A stretch of 41,177 bases of DNA from Pseudoneurospora amorphoporcata (GCA_033297205.1 MU859312.1:1-41177), one strand, 5' to 3'; positions 30,396 through 41,067 are shown, counted from the first letter of the stretch. The notes: a model not told the origin generated them from the sequence alone. Program-made: numbers and translations.

Positions 30396-33300
30396 ATGAC
30401 AGACGTCGTCGGTCTTGGACTCGTCACTTCTTCTACTACTCGCACTCGCACTCGCACGTCTCGTACGTCCGGGTCTCACCACACGCATCAGACCCAGAAT
30501 CACCACTCGCTTAGAAGCAGCAACACTCGTCGGTCCTCATCACCTTTATCCACTTCTGCTTCTTCAACCACTTCGGCTACAAAGACTTTGACGGCGCCCA
30601 CTACCACTACCATTAACACGACCGCTGCCCCCAAAGGACGAATCACTCGCGCCGCTGCCGCCGCCGCCAAGGCAGCAGAGGAGAGAAAGAAGAACAAAGA
30701 AGAGAAGGCGGGCAAGATGCCTTCTACAACAACAACAACAACCACCACCACCACCGGCCTCGCCGCCACCGCTTCTTCTTCTTCTTCTTTTTCCACTTCC
30801 TCGAGTAGCAGGCCCGCGGCGCCTCCCACTTCCCCCGTTGCTCAGCATACCTCCATGTCTGCAGCACACCCCCATTCTCAGCAGGGGCGCTCTCACCACT
30901 CTCATCAGCATCAATACAACAACAACAACACCCGTCCTTCTCATCCCCTTCCCCCCAGTGCTGCTCATCAGGCCTCATACACCGAATCGTGGTCCTCCTC
31001 CCCAGCCGCTGCTGCTGCTGCTGCTGCTGTTGTTAAGCACCCCTCTTCCTCTTGTTCCACAGATGCTCAACAACAACAACAACAAAACCATCAGCCTCCG
31101 CAAGACTACCGAACAAGAGGTCCTCTCACTCGCAAACGGGCAGCGGCTTCGGGCCTGGTACATGTACATGTATCCGGTGGACCAAGTCTAGGGTCAGATC
31201 TAGATCTAGACGACGGCGGGAACGGGAACGGGAAAAGGCGGTTGAGTATCGAAACCGGCCTGGGCGCCGCTCGCTCTCGTTCTGGCTCTCGTTCTGGCAG
31301 TACAAGTCACGGTACGACTCGCTTTGGCATCACTTCCGGCTCTTCTGCTTCCGGACGGCAACGGCAACGGCAACAAGCCAGTCCTTCCCGGTCTTCTGGC
31401 TCTTCTGGCTCTTTTGGCGAGAAACAGAAAGCCGGCGGTACTAGCCCTGGAGATACAACTACAAGAGGAGGAGCAGACCTGGATAGTACCCAATCCCACT
31501 CGGCCACATCGGTGGGAGGAGGAGGAGGAGGAGGAAGTGTTGGGAGTGCAAGTTTTGGTTTTGGAGGAGGTGTGTCAGCGGCTGGTGCGGCTGATGGTGG
31601 TGGTGGTGGACAGCACCACGCTGGAGGAGGGGGAGGACCGCCGCAGAGGGATCTGATTTGTTTGTGCACGCCTGCGCCCAAGGTTCCTAGGCCTAGGAAT
31701 GGTGAGTTCCTTTTTTTTTTTTTGTCTTATCTCTTATTTCTTACAATCCTCCTTCCCTCTCTTTCCCCCTTTCCGCGGCGGCCTCTTTTAAATTTCCCGC
31801 AGCAGTGTGAGATGGTGGTAGGTTTCTTGATTGTGAATGTTTTTATTGGATTTGATTTTTTTTTTCTTTTTTTTTTTTTTTTTCTTCGGGTTTGGGAATG
31901 GGGCTTGTTGGCCAAAAGTGTCGATCATTGTTCAGCTGGATAAACATTCCATGTCATCCATACCCCAATTTTCTTCTACTTCTTGTGTGTCTTCAATGTT
32001 GGAGCCTATCTACCTTACCTTACCACCCGCACCAGGCGTCGTCGTTGTCCTTGTTGTATCCTTTCTCCTTTATCCCATCCTGCTTCCCCCGTTGGAATGA
32101 ATCCTCAAAGAGCCGGCAATCCCCCCCCCTTCTCCTCTTTTCCCAGCTGGACACATAATCTCCCTCTTTCCCTTTTCGCTTTTCCCCTCTAGTCTAAATC
32201 CCCCATTCCTTCTCTTCCTTATTTCGTTCTCTCTTGTCAACTTCCTAACTGAACCCACACCCGCTAACAAACCCCCCCCCCCTAGCATTCATCCTCTACC
32301 GCCAACACCACCAAGCGCGCGTCGTGTCGGAAAACCCCGGCCTCGCCAACCCGGAGATCTCCAAGATCATCGGCGAGAAGTGGCGCGCCGAATCGGACCA
32401 GCACAAGGAGGAGTGGAAGCAGCTGGCCGAGGAAGAAAAAATCCATCATCAGCGGAAATACCCCGAGTACAAGTACCAGCCCAGGAGAGGCAACAAGAAT
32501 AGTAGTGCTGCGGGGGGGATTGGAAGCAATAGGACCAGTCCTACTACGCCTGGCAGTCCTGGGAGTATTGGAGGAGGTGGAGGTGGATTAGGGGGGATTG
32601 GTGCGGGGGGAGGAGAACATCCGGGTAGGTGCCCGAATTGTGGCGGGAGGTATATCGCTACGCCTAGGACGCCTTCGACGCCGTTTGCTGCGGCGGCGGC
32701 GGCGAGTGCCATCTCCAAGGGCTCGGCGATGCACGGGTTTGAGGGAAGGAGTAGCGGTAGTGGACAACAGGGCACAGGGGGGGGTATGGAACATCATGCT
32801 TCGTCGTCGTCATCTCTCAGCCAGCAGCAAGGATACAAAGACCATCATCGATCGTCTGTATCCTCTCAAGGTGGCTATCAAGCTTACGCGACCAGAGATT
32901 ACCATCACAGCCAGACGTACTATTACCCGACACCTTCGCATCATGGGCATCAGCAATATCCTGCTCATCCGCTTTATGATATGCCGCACGAGTACCATGT
33001 TTCTACACCTACCGGCACCAGTTCCAAGCGCAGACGGTACGATTCGACTATGATGCCATACCGTCCTGAAGGGGAATATGCGCTTCCCTCGCCGACTAGG
33101 CCCTACGGAAGTAGCAGTCGACTGGCTGTTCGTCCACCTTCTCACTACCATCATCATCAACAGAATCCAATGTCTCCTACACCATTAGGACACGGGCACG
33201 GACACAGTCACAGTCATGGCCATGGACAAGTTCCGTTACATCATTACCCGCCTCCTCCACCTTGTACTCCCTCTGGAACCATTGGCGGCGGCGGCAGCAC

Positions 33301-33500
33301 AGCAAGTCTCCCACCCACAACAGGCTTCGCTCCAGCACCAGCCGGACCGCCAACCTCCACCGCTGCACTTTCCGGTCCTGCATCGCTTGCACCTTCAGGA
33401 CGCGGCGGACGGAGTCCATTGTCAAAGACCATGGCTCCGCCTCCTCGGCCTCCTACACTTTCTGTTCCTGGCTCTTTGAGCGGTAGTTACCATCACGGTC

Positions 33501-33579
<79 letters not shown>

Positions 33580-35851
33580 CCCAGCGTCCGGACCACGGGG
33601 TTCTGGTCTCAGCCCGGTACGCATGAGAGGTGATGATTCGGTCTTTGACCCATCTCTTCGTCTGCCGCCTTTGCAGACGCACTTGGCTCATTTGTCTCCT
33701 ACCTCTCCCGCCGAGTCGGGGTCTTCTTCCTCGGGGGCTGGTGGCGGCGGTCCGGGTATCGTTTCCACTGGTGGTGGTGGTGGTGGCATAGGGTTGGGTA
33801 TCACCTACCCTGGTGATTACCATCCCGATCCTAGATCTGCTGCTTCTTCTTCTTCTTTGTCGTCGCCATACCCACCACGGCTGACGGGATCGGGTGGTGC
33901 AGCTGGGAACAACACACCCACTGCTAGTTCTTCGTTCCCTGCAACTTATCATCATCAGGGCGCTGCTCACCCTCATGCTCATCCCACGCAACCACAACCG
34001 CCGCCCACCGCCGTTCATAATCCCTCATGGTCGTCAACAACATTGTATCCTGTTGGACAAAGAGAACAGCAGAAGATTCCGCGGAGTGAACCATCTCCGG
34101 CCACCACCATGTCAAGAGACAACAGGGAACAGGAACGTGGCACCACTATCACTACCGCCCTGCCACACCACCCTTCTTCGCAAGCTGTAGATCCCAACAC
34201 TAGCAACATCAACACCAACATCAACACCAACACAAAAAGGCAACTCGCCCTCCTAGAAGCCCAACAGCGCCAGCAATCAGTAGAAGCGATGGTTATGAGC
34301 ATCGACTACGTTCGCAAGGCGTCTGTACTTGGACGGATCGGGCGGGAACTGCCTGCTTACGGTGCTGTAGCTGATACCATTGATAACATGTCTGATGAGA
34401 CGGGGGAAGAAGATTCGGCGCAGGAGGAGCAGGAGCAACCACAAATGATGACGACGAGAGGACCGATCATTGCTGTTGAGGGACCGAACAAGGATATGTT
34501 GCGGGTTGTTGGAAAGGCGGTAGAGAGGGCATTGGTCAAGTTGGGGGATTGTGAAGTTCGAGCTTGGGTCGGCGAGGGGGATGTTTGGGAACGGGAACCT
34601 CAACGGGAATGGGAAGGGGAAGGGGGAAGAAGTGGAGAAGGTGAAGGTAAGAAGGGGGAGAAGGAGTTAAAGGATGGTGGTGAGAAAGAAGGGAAGGGGA
34701 AAGGGGTGAAATGTGTAAGCGAGGATGTGCAGATGGGCGATGATGATACCGTCATCGCGCGCGGCGGCGGTCCATCATATTCATCGCCAGCCAGATCCAG
34801 ATCCAAATCCAAATCCAAATCCAAATCCGACAACGACAACGACAACGGAAAAGACCGCTCCTCTTCCCCAAAACCTTCCCTTTCCTCCACAACAAACAAA
34901 AACAACAAAAACAAAAACAACAACCCCTTCCCACGTTACCTCGACCTCATGCTCTCGTGGCATCAGAAAGCTTGGGAACTGACCAAATTTGTCACCACGC
35001 CTTATTTCTCTCCCTCCTCTTCCCCTTCTCCTTCCCGCTCTTCCCCTTCCCGCTCTTCAACTCCATTACCACCACCTTCCAGCCATCCCTCCAGACACCC
35101 CTCCCACTCACCCTCACCCTCACCCTCACCCTCAATCTCCATCCCCCTCCCTGCTGGCCAAAAAAAACAACTGCCCAAGCTGCCCATCGCCCTCCTCCCC
35201 CTCGGCTACTCCCTCACTTACTCGGACCGCTTCGCCTGCACCATCCCCATCGCCGACGCCTACGCCCCCGTGGACCACTGGCAGTGGATGGCGACCCTCT
35301 GGCGAGGGATCGTGCGGCCGGATCTGACGGTGTATGTGAAGCCGGTAACAGTGACAGAGGAGATGATGACAGAGGAATGGGCCCCGGTAGGAGTAGAACT
35401 GAAAGGGGAGAGGTTGATTGTCGTCAGGGTTGTTGTTCCTCCTCCGTCTGGACATGGACATGGACATGGACATACCTCTAGTGGTGGTGGTGGTGGTGGT
35501 GGTGGTGGAGGAGGAGAAAAAGGACACATGGTCATGGAGGAGGCAAAGGCAAAGACACCATCAACGGAGTTCAAGTTGAGTGGTGAGATGGAAAAACAGT
35601 TGGCGGTCGAGGTGGGCGAGTGGATTCGGGCGGGACCGTTTGGAGTACAGGGACGGGGAGGGGTGGCGAGGGGAGAGCGGGGGGAGAGAGAGAGAGAGAG
35701 GGAGAGGGAGAGGGAGACGATGGCGGCGCAGGTTGCCCCTGGGTATGGATATGGATGTGGATATGGATATGGATATGGATATGGATATGGATATGGATAT
35801 GAAAGGGGCCGCCATGATGGATATGGATATGGTGATGGTGAGGGTTGGTAG
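30396..35851 (+). CDS. MATA-type HMG-box transcription factor
   Basis: This is a nuclear sequence-specific DNA-binding protein of the fungal MATA_HMG class, which includes mating-type and sexual-development regulators. Exon 1 (30396-31701) and exon 2 (32286-35851) are separated by a 584-bp GTGAGT..CTAG intron and join to 1,623 residues. The splice reconstructs the box: PRPRN|AFILYRQHHQ at about residues 430-445, then NPEISKIIGEKW and EWKQLAEEEKIHHQRKYPEYKYQPRR up to about 502. The N-terminal 430 residues are Ser/Thr/Gly/His-rich. Gln841-866 is a pure CAA run. A conserved-looking region covers about 1155-1205 (GPIIAVEGPNKDMLRVVGKA). A second is at 1319-1460, containing LPLGYSLTYSDRFACTIP and APVDHWQWMATLWRGIV, with SK-rich and Ser/Pro inserts between. 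The tail has GA-coded Arg-Glu repeats and Tyr-Gly repeats. I recall similar C-terminal regions in euascomycete HMG factors but cannot name the ortholog. Confidence 0.92.
31702..32285 (+). other. 584-bp intron inside the HMG box
   Basis: The intron begins GTGAGT and ends CCCCCCCTAG. It is T/C-rich with several T runs and is about ten times the length of other introns in this window. It lies after the Asn of PRPRN, near the start of helix 1 of the HMG box. It contains stops in all frames, so retention would remove the DNA-binding domain. Confidence 0.85.
33500..33577 (+). repeat. (CAA)26 polyglutamine-coding repeat
   Basis: Twenty-six uninterrupted CAA codons encode Gln841-866 of the HMG-box protein. 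No CAG interruptions are present, so length instability between strains is expected. Confidence 0.96.
35685..35840 (+). repeat. GA-rich and GGATAT hexamer repeats in HMG gene tail
   Basis: A GAGAGA/GAGGGA tract encoding alternating Arg-Glu runs from about 35685 to 35718. GGATAT hexamers from about 35741 to 35801 encode Gly-Tyr dipeptides. A short second GGATAT group follows at 35818-35830, just before the stop. Confidence 0.9.
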
Positions 35852-36405
35852 AGGTAGTGATGAGGGTGAATTAGTCAAAAAGAAAAAAAAGCGAAGCGAA
35901 GCGGGAAAGTGAAAAAGTTTAGATGGATAGATGGACATGAGAGTGGCTGCTAGATGACGAAGGTGCTGGATAGAAAGTTAACTGAAACCGTTACGGAAAA
36001 TCCGTTAAAGGTAGACCATAGAAAGGTCAGTCAGTCTCTTAAATGGGACGTTCAACTTACCCGCCATTTTCATGTCACGGCTTTTGTCGTCGAGTGTCTT
36101 TTTGAGAGTGTCTTGCGTGTTTGGTGGAAGTAAGGCGAATTCAGTTGCTTCAAGGCCAGCACCGTAGTGTACCTTACACAGAAGCGCTGTTAGTGATGGT
36201 GGGTCTCTGTTGGCCTAACAAAACTAGCGGTGTTTGTAGGCTGAATGTGTTAGTGATGGGTGCGCTATATGCATACTAGTCGCACTCCAACAATGTTGAA
36301 CCTCGCAAATCCCTCACTTCCAGCAGACACACGACGATGAGGTCCAAAGGGTTCGGTACCAACACGAATGTCGTTGGGTGAGACCTCGGATCCATCTCAT
36401 CAATC
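35852..36405. promoter_or_regulatory. HMG gene 3' flank and nucleoside hydrolase leader
   Basis: A 554-bp spacer between two plus-strand genes. No separate gene is seen. The last 115 bases contain two overlapping upstream ORFs that precede the nucleoside hydrolase start. Confidence 0.6.
36293..36381 (+). promoter_or_regulatory. Two tandem uORFs with ATGA overlap
   Basis: uORF1 (36293-36340, 15 codons plus TGA) and uORF2 (36337-36381, 14 codons plus TGA) overlap in the four bases ATGA at 36337-36340. The stop of the first therefore overlaps the start of the second. uORF2 ends 24 bases before the nucleoside hydrolase ATG at 36406. The arrangement would suit reinitiation-dependent control if both are in the mRNA. 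Confidence 0.45.
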
Positions 36406-37660
36406 ATGACACGACTCCCTTTAGCCCTCGGCTCGGCGGACTTGGCCCTCTCCCAAGACCGGAAACCGAAAAAGAACCTCATCATCGACACCGACCTCTT
36501 TAGTGACGTCGAGTAGGTTTCTCCCTCCCTTTCCTCTACACCCATTCCCCCTCTCCTCTCCACTCCGACTAACAAACAACAGCGACGCCGGTGCCCTCCT
36601 CTTGGCATCCACCTCACCCCACATCAACCTTCTCGGCGTCCTCATCAACAAACCCTCCACCTACTCCGTCCTCGCCGCCTCCGCCATCGTGTCTTACTAC
36701 ACCCAAAGTTATCATCAAAAGAAGGCCATCCCCATCGGCGTGTTCCGCCATCCCACCAGCAATGGCACCGTAATACCGCTTCCAAATTCCTCCTTTCTCG
36801 ACGTGGTCTACTGGCACCTGGGCGAGTTTGCTTCCAAAATCGCCTTCCGGTTCGGCTCCCCTTCTTCGCCCGATTACGTCAAACCAAGCATACCGTGGGG
36901 GCGAGCGGAAGATGCTTGGTCGGCCGTCTCGCTTTACCGAAAGCTGCTCAGTGGCGCGGATGACGAGAGCGTCACCATCGCTTCGATAGGCTTTCTCGAT
37001 AACCTGTCCCTTCTTCTCGACTCTGGACCTGATTCCTTTTCGCCCTTGACCGGGCGACAGTTGATCACGCAGAAGGTGACAGAGCTGGTAGTCATGGGCG
37101 GTCGTTACCCAATGGGAAAAAGCTGGAACTTCTTTGGCTCCGACCCCGATATACCGCATCGCAACGGCGGAAACGGGCTAGGACTGGGCCCAAAGGGGAC
37201 GGCGAATGTCATCAATGAGTGGCCTACACCACAGAGAGATGGGTGGAAAGGGAGAGTGGTGTATGTCGGTGATGAAGTTGGCGGGAACGTCTTGACGGGC
37301 GCCGAGTTGGTCAAGGAAGGGCCCAAGGGCGATCCGGTCGGTCGGGCGTATGGGTATTATGCCTATGGAGAGGCACGACCGAGTTGGGATCCGGTGGCGG
37401 TGTTGTACGCCATGCATGGATTGGGGGAGCTGTTCAAGTATGATGAAGAGTACGGGTGTGGAAGGAACTGGGTGGATGAGAGGGACGGGTCCAATCAGTG
37501 GGTGTGGGATGAGGAGACCAAGAATCAGTTTGTGCTGGCGTTGAAGGCCGATGACGAGACGGTTGCGAGCGAGATTGATCACTTGTTTTTGGAGGGAGCG
37601 AGGAGCGCAGCCGTGGAAAGGGCTGGCCCGATAACCGAGGAAGCAGGTCCCAAGGCTTGA
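36406..37660 (+). CDS. Inosine-uridine preferring nucleoside hydrolase
   Basis: This enzyme hydrolyses the N-glycosidic bond of ribonucleosides to base and ribose in nucleoside salvage. Exon 1 (36406-36512, GTAGGT donor) and exon 2 (36583-37660) give 394 residues, with a CTAAC branch site close to the acceptor. The splice restores the calcium-binding aspartate cluster IIDTDLFSDV|DDAGALLLAS at about residues 26-45, which matches the family's N-terminal Asp-rich motif. Further family-like segments are ESVTIASIGFLDNLSLLL, ELVVMGGRYPMGKSWNFFGSDP and a C-terminal PSWDPVAVLYAMHG, where the Asp is likely the fourth metal ligand. No signal peptide is apparent from the chosen start, though an upstream exon cannot be excluded. 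Two short uORFs precede it. It is not metabolically linked to its HMG-box and 2EXR neighbours in any obvious way. Confidence 0.9.
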
Positions 37661-38131
37661 GGCCAACCACACGGCAGACAGACCACTAACACTTGATCGA
37701 ACCCGGTGCTTGCTTCCCCGGAGGCAGTTCTCCCTTTGCGACTGTGCCTTTCATGGCCAAGATCAGCCCCAACTCAGGTTGCATGGAGAGAGCGACTCCC
37801 ATCGGCATCATGCAAGTGATAATGGTGGAGTGATATTGGAGGAAGAGCCGAGTTGCGCTCAGTGCCGTCTCTCTTTTCCGCCCCTACCTACCTATGTATT
37901 CTCCACCTAATCCCTTTTCTTGTTTCTTTCAGTTTTGCCGTCTTTGCATTTATTCTCCATCGCCTATTGCCTTGACCTTTAGACGGTTTGATCATTCTTG
38001 CATTGTTTTGGACATCATACGCCCATCCTCATCCACACGTTAGCTTTCCAATCATTCCTCCAGGTAAGATCCCCCAAAATTGCAACTCTGTCGGAAATAC
38101 CACTAACAATTCTGCAGGACAATTCTTAGAA
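37661..38131. promoter_or_regulatory. Spacer with 5' UTR intron of the 2EXR gene
   Basis: The right part contains a likely leader intron at 38064-38117 (GTAAGA donor, CACTAAC branch site, TCTGCAG acceptor, 54 bp) just before the ATG at 38132. The upstream side of this intron has no in-frame ATG, so it is placed in the 5' UTR. The rest shows no gene. Confidence 0.6.
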
Positions 38132-39316
38132 ATGACCACCCCAACCGAGTTTCACCCCTTCAATCGGCTCCCCTTTGAGCTGAGAGACCAGATCTGGAAG
38201 CTCCTCCTCCGACCGCTTGATGGCCCGGGAGCTCACTTCTTCTACGTCAAGGAACGAGGAAGGGAAGAAAAAGACGTCGACAAGTTCCAACAATACGATG
38301 TCTGCATCACGCCTCTGCGCATGGTGTCCCCATATTGGCTTCACACCTGTGTCGGGGACATGCCCAAGCGGAACCGGTCAATGTTCATGGTCGACAGCGC
38401 GCTCTGGACAGCCTGCAAGGAGTCACGCGAGCTCATGGAGAAGGTGTTCCGACCAAAGTGTACCAACCAATCTACCACAGCCTTTTTCGTTTCGTCCAGT
38501 TTGCCATATTCTGTGTCATGCGGTTCCCCATCTTCGAGTCCGGAAACTGCCTCTTCCGGCTTGGAAACTGCCTCTTCCAGCTTGGAAAATGCCATGACCG
38601 TTCAGACTCGTCATTTCACCGTCTTCCAGAATCAGGATCTGTTCATCTACCGAATACTAAACTGGGCATGGTGGCCTGGTTGCTGGTCCAGAGTTGTCAA
38701 AGACGGCGACCCGCGGGTTTACTTGAAAAAGTTGGGCCATTTTCAAACACACTTGGCCATCGAGTAGGATGCGACCTTTCGTGACCCGGGGTACGATATG
38801 GCATCGGTTCTCGGCAGTGCCACAGTGAGTCGGGGTTCCATCGTCGGAGGCCGAATCTGGTTCATCGAATACAGCCTCAGGCCGAAGCCCAACATGGTGA
38901 TCATTCCCCGTCAACATGTGTTTTATGACAATATCGGGGGACGCTACGTCGAGGTATGCACGTTCCACAACAGGTTCGACAAGAATAGAGGCCGGAGAAA
39001 CACAGAGATGACGTTCGATAACATTGCATCGTATACTTTGAACCCGGCCGGTGAATTCCCCAAGTTATACGAGTTTGTTTGGCAAGTCATATCGTTAAGA
39101 ATTTGGGATGATTGGTGCTCGCAGAACCGGGGCATGGGCTCGTGGCTTTATAACGACCGCAGGGAGTACGCAAAGTTGGGGATTCTCGCCTATCTACCGC
39201 CCGGGTCACCCGATCACGATTACGACGCGGTTCGCGATGCCCGAAAACTAAAAACTCATCATTACGGAAACCCTACGTTACTACATCATTGGGTCACGCA
39301 CAGACGAACACAGTAA
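38132..39316 (+). CDS. 2EXR-domain protein interrupted by in-frame TAG
   Basis: The frame starts at 38132 and begins FHPFNRLPFELRDQIWKLLL. This is the signature of the 2EXR domain, found in large families of uncharacterised fungal proteins, often near F-box-like proteins. The domain covers about residues 6-150. A 7-residue repeat (ETASSGL/ETASSSL) coded by 21-bp units lies at 38542-38590. Codon 212 (38765-38767) is TAG, in the conserved-looking context HLAIE-TAG-DATF. The same frame then stays open for 182 more residues (…GGRIWFIEYSLRPKPNMVIIP…) to TAA at 39314-39316. No plausible intron removes the TAG. It is therefore either a nonsense allele (a young pseudogene), an assembly error, or a gene whose UAG is edited to UGG. 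Without readthrough the product is 211 residues. Function is unknown. Confidence 0.75.
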
Positions 39317-39560
39317 CCCATCATGAAGATCATCAAAGATTGATTTGTGGACAAGAGTACAGCGAGGCGAGCCTCACGAGAAGAACAGAAGGGGTGAAAG
39401 CAGAAGAAGGAAGCGGAACTGGTCCAACACAGAACACTGTGTCATTTATTTGTCTCTTACACTAAGCGTCTGTTCCAGAGCTTTTTTTATGTATCATAAT
39501 TTACCCATAAAGCAGTCCAATAGGTAACTTGCAATATACTACAAGCGCATGCAAGTAACT

Positions 39561-39627
39561 TACACACACACACACTTACACACACACACTTACACACACA
39601 CACTTACACACACACACACACACACAA
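39561..39627. repeat. (CA)n dinucleotide arrays
   Basis: Four blocks of alternating CA/AC separated by TTACA spacers. Simple sequence in the 3' flank of the 2EXR gene. Confidence 0.93.
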
Positions 39628-39734
39628 AAGCACACCATAAAAGGGTGAATCAAAGATGGTGAAAGAGGAAAACGCGGCGAAAGCCCCCAAGTGCACTAAC
39701 TAACTACAACTGAAATCCGGAATAGGAACACTAA

Positions 39735-39754
39735 CCGGCCGGCCGGCCGGCCGG
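39735..39754. repeat. (CCGG)5 palindromic array
   Basis: Five tandem CCGG units form a fully self-complementary 20-bp palindrome in otherwise AT-rich sequence. Confidence 0.93.
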
Positions 39755-40002
39755 ACAGTACACTAAGTAATACTGATACGAGCGAGGGGAAGGATAAGTA
39801 AGGTACAAGTGGCGCCATTGCTTCTTGTTCGCCCTTGGCGTTTCTCCCGTCGTTATAGACCGAGTTCTCTTCTCTTACTTACAAGGTACCTAACCTAAAT
39901 ACTGAGGTTGTGACAGCGGCAGACGGTATGTGCATTAGTTGTAGTGTACTATGTGGTGTTTATGCGGTATTATGTGGTATTATGTGCTAAGTCAGTATTA
40001 GG

Positions 40003-40560
40003 TGAAGAGAAGGGGGAGAAGAGAAGGGAGAGAAAAAAACAGGTAGGATAAGAGAAGTAGGAGAAAAGAAAGCGGGAAAAGAGAAGTAGTAAAAAAAGAA
40101 GTAGGAGAAAAGAAGGGAGAAAAGCGGGAGAAGAGAAGCAGGAGAAAAGAAGCGAGAAAAAAATAAAAAAAAAAATAAAAAAAAGCAAGAGAAAAGAAAC
40201 GGGGAACAAAAAGCAGAAGAAAAGAAGTAGGAGAAAAGAAGCGAGAAAGAAAAAAGCAGCAGAAAGGAAGTGAGAAGAAAAAAAAAAGGAGAAAATAAAG
40301 CGGGAAAAGAAAACGGGAGAAGAGAAGCGGGAAAAAAAAAGCGGGAAAAAAAAAAGGCAGGAAAGGAAAAGCGGGAGAAAGGAAGTGAGAAAAAAAAAAA
40401 AGAAAGCGGGAAAAGAAGTAGGAAAAGAAAAAGTAGGAGAAAATAAAGCAGGAAAAGAAGTAGGAGAAAAGAAGCGAGAAAAGAAACGAGAATAAAAAAA
40501 AGAAGGAGAAAAAAAAGCAGAGGAAAATAAGGCAGGAGAAACTAAAGAAAGCACGAACTG
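40003..40560. repeat. 0.55-kb polypurine tract
   Basis: The plus strand is almost entirely A and G, with units related to GAGAAAAGAAGYRGGAGAAA repeated many times with drift. Pyrimidines are mostly single T or C bases within AAGTAGG and AAGCGGG motifs. Such mirror-like purine tracts can adopt triplex DNA. No coding function is supported. Confidence 0.9.
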
Positions 40561-40760
40561 AAAGATATCACAGTATATCACCCTTTAAAAGAAACACATG
40601 TTAATATAACTGACTACTTATTGTCACGGCGGTGGCAGACCACTACACTAACCAGGCTATGTTCCTGCAAAAGGATACAAGTAACTGAAGCTGGAAATTC
40701 GGTTCCTCAAGTGGTCTTATATAGTTGCGACGGCACGCTTGCTGTCACACTTATTCTCTA

Positions 40761-41067
40761 AACTCCTAGACTAAATCTCTACGAGTGCAAAGCCGAGCGC
40801 CGCATCTTGAATAGTTTGATGTAACTAAAGCTTCTAGTCCAACTGCCGTACTAACACCGTTTTACCATTACAGTCTCTAAGTGATTCAAGTTGCTACCAA
40901 GTAGAGGAGGGTACCATATAGATAAGGAGGATTACTATACTTAATATGATAGAACTCCTAAATCTCTGTGAAGCTGCTGTATTTTACTTTGATGTAAGCT
41001 TTTAGTCTAAGTTTAACTACTGTACTAACACCGTTACAGTCTCTAATTGATTGATTTAAGTTGCCAC
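40761..41067. repeat. Two diverged copies of a repeat with RIP-like changes
   Basis: Copy A (40761-40899) and copy B (40953-41067) share AACTCCTA, TAAATCTCT, TTTGATGTAA, GTACTAACACCG and TTACAGTCTCTAA in the same order and orientation. Many differences are C/T or G/A, for example TCCAACTGCC in A against TTTAACTACT in B. This fits repeat-induced point mutation, which is known in Neurospora. The parent element is not identified. Confidence 0.6.

Noticed and set aside
38690..38767. An intron ending at TAG 38767 that would remove the 2EXR stop
   Set aside because: No GTANGT-type donor exists at a suitable distance, and the upstream codons read as continuous conserved-looking protein.
39561..39627. 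Regularly spaced short repeats resembling a CRISPR array
   Set aside because: These are CA dinucleotide blocks with TTACA spacers in a eukaryotic genome, with no unique spacers.
39970..40581. 203-codon minus-strand Phe/Ser/Leu-rich frame
   Set aside because: A direct translation of the polypurine tract; the composition is dictated by the repeat.
40630..40665. tRNA-like A box on the minus strand (TGGTTAGTGTAGTGG)
   Set aside because: No matching T-arm/B box or acceptor stem is found within tRNA distance.
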